Source of the DNA: Chloroflexota bacterium
GTDB lineage: Bacteria; Chloroflexota; UBA6077
Direction: 5' to 3'
Assembly: GCA_021788565.1 (NCBI GenBank)
Contig: JAJYKO010000246.1
Span: 1-7,461 of the forward strand
Length of the DNA: 7,461 nucleotides
The stretch's first letter is position 1. Each line of letters begins with the position of its first letter. A program made the translations under genes and the position numbers. Below the pieces are notes generated by a model that searched no databases, was not told the DNA's origin, and worked only from the letters and a program-made list of their open reading frames with translations. This document shows, in pieces, positions 1 to 6,408 of this stretch.

Positions 1-6
1 ACGTTG

Positions 7-25
7 CGCGGGCATGAAGCCCGCG
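7..25. repeat. GC-rich hairpin downstream of hsp20
   Basis: Perfect 7-bp inverted repeat: CGCGGGC at 7-13 and GCCCGCG at 19-25, with a 5-nt ATGAA loop. It starts 17 nt beyond the hsp20 stop codon on the minus strand, so it may act in 3'-end formation of that transcript. No T-run follows it in the 6 bases left in the window, so it is not a textbook intrinsic terminator. From memory, palindromes of the type GCGGGC-TTCA-GCCCGC next to GGCTA recur in intergenic regions of several Chloroflexota genomes, so it may be one copy of a dispersed repeat. Confidence 0.45.
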
Positions 26-42
26 GCTAAATAGCTGACGTC

Positions 43-498
43 TTACTTCCCGATGGCTTTCACCTTGATCGCCTTCGGCAAGACCGCCTCCGCCTTGGGG
101 ATCCTGAGGGTCAGGACGCCACTCTCGTAGTTGGCTTCCACCTTATCCGACTGCACCTCGCTGGGCAGCGTGATGCTCCGGGAGAAGGCCGTGTATCGGG
201 TTTCGCGGAGCAGCCAGTCCTCATCCTTAACGTTCTGATCCTGCTGAGTCGCAGCCTTCATGGTGAGGGTTTCGCCGACGATGCTGACGTCCAGGTCCTC
301 GACCTTGACTCCTGGGAGGGTGGCCTTCACCACGTACTCCTTATCGGTCTGATGGACATCCACCGGAAACGAGGCAACAGCACCTTCCCACGTCCCCCTG
401 CCGCTCCAGGTGGGACTGAAGAAGTCCTCCACTAGCCTATCCATCTGATCGCGCATCGTAAGCAGATCCCTCGCGGGAGTCCACCGCACAATTGCCAT
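43..498 (-). CDS. hsp20: Small heat-shock protein, Hsp20/alpha-crystallin family
   Basis: ATP-independent cytoplasmic holdase that binds unfolding proteins and keeps them available for refolding by DnaK and ClpB. The 151-residue product has the usual family layout. A short variable N-terminus (about 1-44) comes first. The alpha-crystallin domain spans about 45-135 and includes ATLPGV (59-64), FSRSITLP (105-112) and the family signature GVLTLRIPK (127-135). A short tail carries an I-K-V (I-x-I/V) oligomerisation motif at 144-146. The start is the ATG at 498, because AAGGAGGTG (505-513) lies 6 nt upstream. The frame stays open to about 624, but that stretch holds the promoter and is not family-like. 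The gene is divergent from the dnaJ-hspR-clpB operon, so shared heat-shock control is likely. The family call is secure. Confidence 0.96.
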   Translation of the reverse strand: MAIVRWTPARDLLTMRDQMDRLVEDFFSPTWSGRGTWEGAVASFPVDVHQTDKEYVVKATLPGVKVEDLDVSIVGETLTMKAATQQDQNVKDEDWLLRETRYTAFSRSITLPSEVQSDKVEANYESGVLTLRIPKAEAVLPKAIKVKAIGK

Positions 499-504
499 CT
501 TTCG

Positions 505-521
505 CACCTCCTTGAATGGTG
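505..521 (-). promoter_or_regulatory. Strong RBS of hsp20 inside a short hairpin (possible RNA thermometer)
   Basis: In the hsp20 leader, CACC (521-518) can pair with GGTG (508-505). This forms a 4-bp stem with a 9-nt loop that holds AAGGA of the Shine-Dalgarno AAGGAGGTG, so half of the ribosome-binding site is paired. Small weak hairpins over the Shine-Dalgarno of small heat-shock genes are known RNA thermometers (ROSE, fourU and the cyanobacterial hsp17 type). The Shine-Dalgarno is plain in the sequence; the thermometer role is inference, because a 4-bp stem may be fortuitous. Confidence 0.45.
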
Positions 522-522
522 A

Positions 523-542
523 ACGGTCTCTTTTGTAACCGT
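523..542 (-). promoter_or_regulatory. Inverted repeat at the expected hsp20 transcription start
   Basis: ACGGT at 523-527 and ACCGT at 538-542 are perfect 5-bp inverted arms separated by 10 bp. The pair sits just downstream of the hsp20 -10 box (547-552), over the expected transcription start near 540. It could be a minor operator or a 5'-end mRNA stem. It does not match the HAIR or CIRCE consensus, and arms this short can arise by chance. Confidence 0.25.
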
Positions 543-546
543 AAAC

Positions 547-575
547 AACATACCGGTCTGCCCCACACAAGTCAA
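547..575 (-). promoter_or_regulatory. Sigma70-type promoter of hsp20
   Basis: Read on the minus strand, TTGACT (575-570) and TATGTT (552-547) are separated by exactly 17 bp. They match the housekeeping consensus TTGACA/TATAAT at 5/6 and 4/6. The predicted start near 540 gives a leader of about 40 nt that contains the strong Shine-Dalgarno. A housekeeping-type promoter on a heat-shock gene implies control by a repressor or by the leader, not by a dedicated heat-shock sigma factor. Confidence 0.7.
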
Positions 576-579
576 GTGC

Positions 580-600
580 TTTGAGCGATTTCTTATCAAA
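580..600. promoter_or_regulatory. Weak HAIR-like site behind the hsp20 promoter
   Basis: TTTGAGC-N7-TATCAAA has the 7-bp spacing of the HspR operator (CTTGAGT-N7-ACTCAAG) and matches 9 of 14 arm positions. Its inner TTTGA/TCAAA arms are exact inverted repeats. It begins 4 bp upstream of the hsp20 -35 box, and its centre is 46 bp from the centre of the better site at 626-646. Two sites could let HspR act on both promoters, but this one is poor enough to be coincidence. Confidence 0.3.
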
Positions 601-625
601 TTCATACATCACCCCTGGCATCAAT

Positions 626-646
626 CTTGACAGATGCGCACTCAGG
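626..646. promoter_or_regulatory. Probable HspR operator (HAIR) on the dnaJ promoter
   Basis: CTTGACA-N7-ACTCAGG matches the HspR-associated inverted repeat CTTGAGT-N7-ACTCAAG at 11 of 14 arm positions with the correct 7-bp spacer. It covers the -35 box (627-632) and most of the -35/-10 spacer, so bound HspR should block RNA polymerase. The gene for an HspR-type regulator is the second gene of the operon this promoter drives, which strongly supports an autoregulatory operator. Site and spacing are seen directly; binding is inferred. Confidence 0.7.
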
Positions 647-655
647 TCTTAGAAT
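627..655 (+). promoter_or_regulatory. Sigma70-type promoter of the dnaJ-hspR-clpB operon
   Basis: TTGACA (627-632, perfect) and TAGAAT (650-655, 5/6) are separated by 17 bp, a near-consensus promoter. The expected start is about 662-663, leaving only 12-13 nt before the dnaJ ATG at 675. The Shine-Dalgarno GAGG at 663-666 would therefore lie at or within a base or so of the very 5' end of the mRNA. The -35 box is embedded in the HAIR-like operator. Confidence 0.8.
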
Positions 656-674
656 CATCTCCGAGGTGATGCCG

Positions 675-1619
675 ATGTCGAAGAGAGACTATTATGAGGT
701 TCTAGGGGTAACCAGGAGCGCTCCGGAGAAGGAGATACGTCAGGCCTACAGGAAGCTGGCCCGCAAGTTCCATCCGGATGTCAACCCCAACGACAAGAAC
801 GCCGAGACAAAATTCAAGGAAATCGGCGAGGCTTACGAGGTTCTCTCCGACAAGGGCAAGAGAGCCAAGTACGACCGCTGGGGCCATGACTGGCAACAAA
901 TGGACCAGCAGGAGGAGGCAGCCCGAAAGGCTGGCTTCGATCCCAGCCAGCTACGGCGAAACCCGAGTGGGGGGTTCGAGTTTCGCGGCGCTCCGTTCCA
1001 GGGAGCAAGCGGAGGCGGGTTCGAGGACGTTCTGGATCAGATCCTCCGGGGCTCTGGAGGTCGCGGCAGCTGGCAGGGACGGACTCAGACCCGTTCCATG
1101 AAGGGAGAGGACGTCGAATACCCGGTGGAGGTGACGCTGGCGGAGGCGTATTCGGGCACGACCAGAATCCTCCAGATGGAGAGCCCGGAGCGACGCCGGC
1201 TGGAGGTGAAGATTCCTGCCGGTGTGCAGGAAGGGTCGCGAATCAGAATAGCCGGGGAGGGCGCACCGGGCTTCGGCGGCGGCCCCAAGGGCGACCTCTA
1301 CCTGGTCATCACCGTGGCGCCCAACCCGCACTTCGAGCGAAAAGGAGACGACCTCTATACCGAAGTATCGGTGCCGCTTGACCAACTGATGCTGGGCGGT
1401 GAGGCCCACGTGCCCACCCCGAAGGGCAACAAGCTGGCCCTCACGATCCCATCGGAAACGCAGAACGGCAAGCAGTTCCGGCTCACCGGTCAGGGAATGC
1501 CTCATCTGAATGGAGCAGGTCGAGGCCACCTGTACGCCAAGGTCAAGGCGGTGCTGCCAACTGACCTGAGTCCCCGGGAGCGCGAGTTGTTCCAGGAGCT
1601 GGCGAGGTTGAGGGGGTAG
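675..1619 (+). CDS. dnaJ: DnaJ-family co-chaperone without zinc finger (CbpA type)
   Basis: J-domain co-chaperone that stimulates the DnaK ATPase and delivers unfolded clients. The 314-residue product has the J domain at about 4-70, with the essential HPD motif at 33-35 and the following [14 protein letters not shown] helix. A Gly/Phe-rich linker spans about 87-135 ([15 protein letters not shown]). Two beta-sandwich client-binding domains cover about 147-300. There are no cysteines at all, so the CxxCxGxG zinc finger of classical DnaJ is missing, as in CbpA and type II proteins. The start is ATG 675, with GAGG 8 nt upstream. An in-frame TTG at 627 is unlikely, since it lies in the -35 box, and ATG 669 is too close to the Shine-Dalgarno. 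It is first in the operon, and hspR begins 5 nt after its stop. No dnaK or grpE is in view, so its DnaK partner must be encoded elsewhere. Confidence 0.95.
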   Translation: MSKRDYYEVLGVTRSAPEKEIRQAYRKLARKFHPDVNPNDKNAETKFKEIGEAYEVLSDKGKRAKYDRWGHDWQQMDQQEEAARKAGFDPSQLRRNPSGGFEFRGAPFQGASGGGFEDVLDQILRGSGGRGSWQGRTQTRSMKGEDVEYPVEVTLAEAYSGTTRILQMESPERRRLEVKIPAGVQEGSRIRIAGEGAPGFGGGPKGDLYLVITVAPNPHFERKGDDLYTEVSVPLDQLMLGGEAHVPTPKGNKLALTIPSETQNGKQFRLTGQGMPHLNGAGRGHLYAKVKAVLPTDLSPRERELFQELARLRG

Positions 1620-1624
1620 CACAG

Positions 1625-1984
1625 ATGAGCGGTGGAGACGCAGGCACGGGGGCAGAGCACGAGCCCTTCTTCGTGATAAGCATTGCGGCGAGACTGGTCA
1701 ACGTGCACCAGCAGACGCTCCGCTACTATGAGAGGCTGGGGTTGATCGAGCCCGGCCGGTCGAAGGGGAATATCCGCCTGTATTCGATGAGAGACGTCCA
1801 GAGGGCGCAGCAGATACGCCGGCTCATAGACGAGCTGGGCGTAAATCTGGCGGGCGTGGAGGTGATTCTCAACATGACCGACAGGATGATCGAGGCGGAG
1901 CGCCGGATGAACGCGATGCGTGAGCAGTACGAGGAGGAGATCCAGCGGCTGCGCTCGGCGCTGGATAGGAAGGCAAAAGCGTGA
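1625..1984 (+). CDS. hspR: HspR-type MerR-family heat-shock repressor
   Basis: DNA-binding repressor of chaperone genes. In studied bacteria, HspR binds HAIR inverted repeats with DnaK as co-repressor and releases when DnaK is occupied by unfolded protein. The 119-residue product has a MerR-type winged helix-turn-helix at about 17-55 ([20 protein letters not shown], then [17 protein letters not shown]). The HspR-like [12 protein letters not shown] segment lies at 71-82. The C-terminal part (about 83-116) is charged and predicted to be coiled-coil. There is no cysteine-rich metal-binding tail, unlike metal-sensing MerR proteins. An AGGGGG Shine-Dalgarno (1611-1616) overlaps the end of dnaJ, 8 nt before ATG 1625. 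Its position between dnaJ and clpB, and the HAIR-like site on the operon promoter, support HspR over a generic MerR protein. Confidence 0.9.
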   Translation: MSGGDAGTGAEHEPFFVISIAARLVNVHQQTLRYYERLGLIEPGRSKGNIRLYSMRDVQRAQQIRRLIDELGVNLAGVEVILNMTDRMIEAERRMNAMREQYEEEIQRLRSALDRKAKA

Positions 1985-2005
1985 GTCCGACAGATCCGAC
2001 TCACG
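1980..2005 (+). promoter_or_regulatory. Perfect inverted repeat between hspR and clpB
   Basis: CGTGAGTC (1980-1987) and GACTCACG (1998-2005) are exact 8-bp inverted arms. Inside them, GA/TC can add 2 bp past a C-C mismatch, leaving a CAGA tetraloop. The hairpin contains the hspR stop codon (1982-1984) and ends just before the clpB Shine-Dalgarno GGAGG (2010-2014) and ATG 2019. No U-run follows, so it is not an intrinsic terminator. In mRNA it could insulate or time clpB translation, or mark a processing site. In DNA, its TGAGT/ACTCA half-sites resemble HAIR arms but are 12 bp apart instead of 7. Confidence 0.65.
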
Positions 2006-2018
2006 GTCTGGAGGCATC

Positions 2019-4625
<2,607 letters not shown>

Positions 4626-4635
4626 CGGGTGGACA

Positions 4636-4668
4636 GGGAGAGTGGGGGACGGGGTGAGCGGGGGAGGG
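4636..4668 (+). other. Putative G-quadruplex just after clpB
   Basis: Five G-runs lie on the clpB coding strand: GGG (4636-4638), GGGGG (4644-4648), GGGG (4651-4654), GGGGG (4660-4664) and GGG (4666-4668). The last four have loops of 2, 5 and 1 nt and fit the usual G3+N1-7 pattern. The cluster starts 11 nt after the stop codon, so it would be in the clpB 3' UTR. The last two runs (GGGGGAGGG, 4660-4668) could instead pair with C-rich tracts at 4707-4714 or 4737-4745. The pattern is clear; folding in vivo is unknown. Confidence 0.5.
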
Positions 4669-4706
4669 CGAAGCTCCGGCTGAGCCGCCTCGTGATGGCC
4701 AACCAG

Positions 4707-4747
4707 CCTCCCCCTCGGGACGGCCGTTCCCACACTCCCTCCCCCTC
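4707..4747. repeat. Duplicated C-rich tract
   Basis: CCTCCCCCTC occurs at 4707-4716 and again at 4738-4747, a 31-bp period. Each copy contains the reverse complement of GGGGGAGG at 4660-4667, and the second extends the match to 9 bp (4660-4668 with 4737-4745). A transcript through here could therefore form either of two alternative stems with the G-runs. Confidence 0.5.
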
Positions 4748-4749
4748 TT

Positions 4750-4790
4750 GGAGAGGCGTGAGGCGAGCGAGCGCCGCGTCACGGGGTGAG
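4750..4790. repeat. Degenerate intergenic palindrome-like element
   Basis: GGAGAG at 4750-4755 is followed by CGGGGTGAG at 4782-4790. The same two blocks occur, closer together, at 4637-4642 and 4650-4658. Between them, CGTGAGGCG (4757-4765) can pair with CGCC (4772-4775) and TCACG (4779-4783) across a 3-nt bulge. From memory, GGAGAG...GGGGTGAG sequences are a common dispersed intergenic palindrome in many GC-rich genomes, and this may be a decayed copy. It could add stability to the clpB 3' end. Confidence 0.35.
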
Positions 4791-4872
4791 GACGATCCAG
4801 TGGGGTGGTGGTCCTGCGCGACGTGGCGGCTCGGGCGGGACCCTCGCCCTCCCATATACTCCCGACTCCAGC

Positions 4873-4901
4873 TTGACAGCCGAAGCCGCTTACCCTACCG
4901 T
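4873..4901 (+). promoter_or_regulatory. Candidate promoter of the DUF2085 gene
   Basis: TTGACA (4873-4878) is a perfect -35 box. TACCGT (4896-4901), 17 bp further on, is a weak -10 match (3/6). The predicted start near 4908 leaves a leader of about 43 nt before the GTG at 4951. The preceding CTTGACA resembles one HAIR arm, but no second arm lies 7 bp away, so HspR control is not supported. Confidence 0.4.
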
Positions 4902-4950
4902 AGGCAGTGCCTCGTTTCCCCTCGCTACTCTCGCCGACCGGAGGATGTTG

Positions 4951-5724
4951 GTGTCTCGACACCGATGGGCCCTTGTCGCGGGGCTGTTCGTATTCCTGCT
5001 CGTTCTGCCGCTGGGCGATGGTGCGATCCTAACAGGTGCCCGCGGAGTAGGCTTCACGGTTTGCAGTCAACTCTCCACGCACTCGTTCTTCGTAGGCGGA
5101 CAACAGCTACCGCTTTGCGCGAGATGTACCGGCATCTACCTCGGTTTCCTGGTGGGAATAGCAGGAATGGCGCTGCTGGGCAAGCTCGGGGCGTGCATGT
5201 GGCCGCCGCGCTCAGTTATGGTGATCCTCCTGCTTTCCATGGCCGCCATGGTTGGAGACGGGTTCAACTCGCTGGTCAGCGCTCTACCGGAAGCGGTACA
5301 GGTCTACGAGCCTACCAATCTGCTGCGGCTGGTGACTGGGATCGCGGCAGGGGTGTCGCTTGCGCTGCTGGAGGTTCCGCTCCTGAACGACGCCCTATGG
5401 GCCAAGCGCGACAAGATCGAGAGCGTGTCCGACATAGGTGAGCTGGCAGGATTCGCTATCATCGCTGCTCTGGTCAGCGTGATAGTGTACTCCGAGAATC
5501 CCCTGATCCTGTACCCCGTTTCGATCCTCGGGACAGCCGGCGTCTTCGCTGCTGTCGGAGCCGCCGGGACGGCCCTGGCAGCCACGTTATCGCGCCGCGA
5601 GAGGCAGGCCGCCAATCTACGTGAAGCCATGCCCCTGTTCGCTGCGGGCCTCGGTCTTTCGATCATGGCCATGGCGGCAATGGGCGCCCTTCGCTACTAC
5701 TTCTCCATACCCCTCGGGATCTAA
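4951..5724 (+). CDS. DUF2085 family polytopic membrane protein
   Basis: Integral membrane protein of unknown function. The 257 residues contain about six or seven hydrophobic segments (about 6-22, 60-80, 87-102, 122-142, 165-182, 186-211 and 228-248). The family signature is present: C38, then FFVGGQQLPLCARCTGIYLG (46-65) with C56 and C59, and a later DGFN...TNLLRLVTG block (103-130). The invariant cysteines suggest a metal or redox site, but no reaction is established for this family. The start is chosen as GTG 4951, because GGAGG (4940-4944) is 6 nt upstream; ATG 4945 abuts the Shine-Dalgarno directly and would add two residues. It has its own candidate promoter, and no functional link to the chaperones is evident. 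The family call is firm; the role is open. Confidence 0.88.
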   Translation: MSRHRWALVAGLFVFLLVLPLGDGAILTGARGVGFTVCSQLSTHSFFVGGQQLPLCARCTGIYLGFLVGIAGMALLGKLGACMWPPRSVMVILLLSMAAMVGDGFNSLVSALPEAVQVYEPTNLLRLVTGIAAGVSLALLEVPLLNDALWAKRDKIESVSDIGELAGFAIIAALVSVIVYSENPLILYPVSILGTAGVFAAVGAAGTALAATLSRRERQAANLREAMPLFAAGLGLSIMAMAAMGALRYYFSIPLGI

Positions 5725-5824
5725 GCCCCGCGTTCAACAAATGGGCACAGAGTTTGCCTAATGTGGGGGCGTTGAGGGCACAGCAGAGAAGGTTCATTCC
5801 AGCCGGCACGGAGATAACTTTAGG

Positions 5825-6049
5825 ATGCACAACAGCGTGGCTCGTATGCTCTACGACTCTTTGAAGAGGGGCGATCCGCTCGACGCCGACTGGTTCTGGG
5901 AGGCAGGGATGGCCTCGGCGAAAGACGGGACACCATTGGATGTGGTCATATGGGATGCCGTTCGGGAGATTGTAGAACAGTTCCAACCCCAGCTTCACGA
6001 TACCGCCGCCGGTGGGGCTGTTGACCGGCGCATCGAGCGACCAGTCTGA
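5825..6049 (+). CDS. Small hypothetical protein, 74 residues
   Basis: I do not recognise this product. It is a soluble, acidic-to-neutral protein with no signal peptide, membrane segment or cysteine. The first two thirds look helical and protein-like (SVARMLYDSLKRGDP, then DWFWEAGM and DVVIWDAVREIVEQF). The last 15 or so residues (AAGGAVDRRIERPV) look disordered. Codons have the G/C-rich third positions of neighbouring genes, which favours real coding. ATG 5825 has a GGAG at 5810-5813, 11 nt upstream, which is a slightly long spacing. It starts 100 nt after the DUF2085 gene on the same strand and may share its transcript. A perfect 16-bp hairpin begins 46 nt after its stop. It could also be a fragment of a larger decayed gene. 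Confidence 0.5.
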   Translation: MHNSVARMLYDSLKRGDPLDADWFWEAGMASAKDGTPLDVVIWDAVREIVEQFQPQLHDTAAGGAVDRRIERPV

Positions 6050-6095
6050 AGGGGCACTCCCCCCGCTACGGTCAGGCGCCTGCCGTAACCATCGG

Positions 6096-6138
6096 GCACA
6101 GAGAAGCGGCCTGAGCAGCCCGGGCCGCTTCTCTGTGC
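6096..6138 (+). terminator. Perfect 16-bp hairpin, possible U-less terminator
   Basis: GCACAGAGAAGCGGCC (6096-6111) and GGCCGCTTCTCTGTGC (6123-6138) are exact inverted arms around an 11-nt loop. This is one of the two most stable simple hairpins in the window. It follows the small hypothetical gene by 46 nt and precedes the leader of the cytochrome gene, a position typical of a transcription-end or mRNA-stabilising structure. No T-run follows on either strand, so intrinsic termination in the E. coli sense is doubtful. A mobile palindromic repeat is the main alternative. Confidence 0.5.
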
Positions 6139-6279
6139 GAGCCAGACACCGGCACTTCGCAAGGTCGCACGCCACTTTTCATGCTCCAGGCCCAGTGCCT
6201 CGCGCACGTTGTTGCATCCGGGGTGATTTTGTCCACCAAGAACTTAGGGTGTTTTACCCACCTCGCGATAGTGTGTATT

Positions 6280-6297
6280 GCGGATACTCATATCCGC
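6280..6297. promoter_or_regulatory. 18-bp palindrome upstream of the cytochrome gene, candidate operator
   Basis: GCGGATA (6280-6286) and TATCCGC (6291-6297) are perfect 7-bp arms around CTCA. The site lies 111 bp before the cytochrome ATG. Size and symmetry fit a dimeric helix-turn-helix regulator, and being short and AT-centred it looks more like a DNA operator than a terminator. No cognate regulator is in the window, and I do not recognise the motif. Confidence 0.45.
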
Positions 6298-6323
6298 TCC
6301 GCATGCTAGCCTCTCCTAAGTAA

Positions 6324-6389
6324 ATAGCCCTGTCAAGCAAAGTCGTGGTTTCGTCCCAGACAAGGTTCGTCTTGACGAGGCAAGGCTAT
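6324..6389 (+). promoter_or_regulatory. Nested inverted repeats in the cytochrome leader
   Basis: ATAGCC (6324-6329) is complementary to GGCTAT (6384-6389). Nested inside, GTCAAG (6332-6337) is complementary to CTTGAC (6371-6376). If transcribed, the region would fold into one closed domain ending 10 nt before the Shine-Dalgarno GGAGG (6400-6404). The layout resembles a cis-acting leader RNA or paired protein-binding sites. No known riboswitch class is recognisable. Confidence 0.4.
6350..6380 (+). repeat. Short tandem duplication in the cytochrome leader
   Basis: TTCGTCCCAGACAAGG (6350-6365) is followed immediately by TTCGTCTTGACGAGG (6366-6380). They share TTCGTC, then GAC, then AGG, with a 1-nt length difference between units. 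Adjacent direct repeats at this spacing can be sites for a regulator binding in tandem. The second unit also supplies one arm of the nested inverted repeat. Confidence 0.4.
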
Positions 6390-6408
6390 CGATCTTAGAG
6401 GAGGGATT

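Larger units (their letters stand above)
4626..4950. other. Non-coding interval between clpB and the DUF2085 gene
   Basis: No convincing gene lies here. Long open frames run through it, but they are Arg/Pro/Gly-rich products of GC-rich DNA with no family resemblance. In order it holds a G-run cluster, two C-rich tracts complementary to the G-runs, a degenerate palindrome-like element and a candidate promoter for the downstream gene. No hairpin followed by a U-run is visible, so the end of the clpB transcript is not defined by a standard terminator. Confidence 0.6.
6050..6408. other. Non-coding but structured interval before the cytochrome gene
   Basis: No credible gene is present. An open frame at 6012-6323 runs straight through a 16-bp hairpin and an 18-bp palindrome and encodes an Arg/Pro/Ser/His-rich product with no recognisable features. 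The interval holds that hairpin (6096-6138), a small GGGT/ACCC stem (6247-6259), the palindrome (6280-6297) and a structured leader (6324-6389). I could not assign a convincing -35/-10 pair for the cytochrome gene. Confidence 0.6.

Noticed and set aside
499..624. N-terminal extension of hsp20 by 42 residues (frame open to 624)
   Set aside because: The stretch contains the Shine-Dalgarno, the hsp20 promoter and the divergent operators, and does not resemble Hsp20 N-termini. ATG 498 has an excellent RBS.
627..674. dnaJ start at TTG 627
   Set aside because: The codon is part of the -35 box TTGACA and precedes the predicted transcription start. ATG 675 has GAGG at 8 nt and begins at the normal J-domain N-terminus.
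499..674. CIRCE element (HrcA operator)
   Set aside because: No TTAGCACTC-N9-GAGTGCTAA-like sequence is present. The inverted repeats here fit HAIR geometry instead.
951..1622. 223-codon minus-strand open frame inside dnaJ
   Set aside because: It is the antisense shadow of a well-conserved gene in GC-rich DNA. The product has no recognisable domain.
1920..2018. clpB start at 1920, overlapping hspR
   Set aside because: The extra 33 residues are Arg/Ser-rich shadow sequence of hspR. ATG 2019 has GGAGG and begins the canonical ClpB N-terminus.
4872..4892. HAIR-like site at the DUF2085 promoter
   Set aside because: CTTGACA matches one arm, but the sequence 7 bp further (CCGCTTA) does not match ACTCAAG.
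4629..5441. 270-codon plus-strand open frame overlapping the DUF2085 gene
   Set aside because: It is Arg/Pro/Gly/Ser-rich low-complexity translation in another frame. The DUF2085 frame has hydrophobic segments and family motifs.
6012..6323. 103-codon open frame downstream of the small hypothetical gene
   Set aside because: It runs through a perfect 16-bp hairpin and an 18-bp palindrome, has a biased composition and no clear RBS.
6372..6400. Promoter TTGACG-N17-TTAGAG before the cytochrome gene
   Set aside because: The supposed -10 overlaps the Shine-Dalgarno, so the start would fall at or after the ATG.
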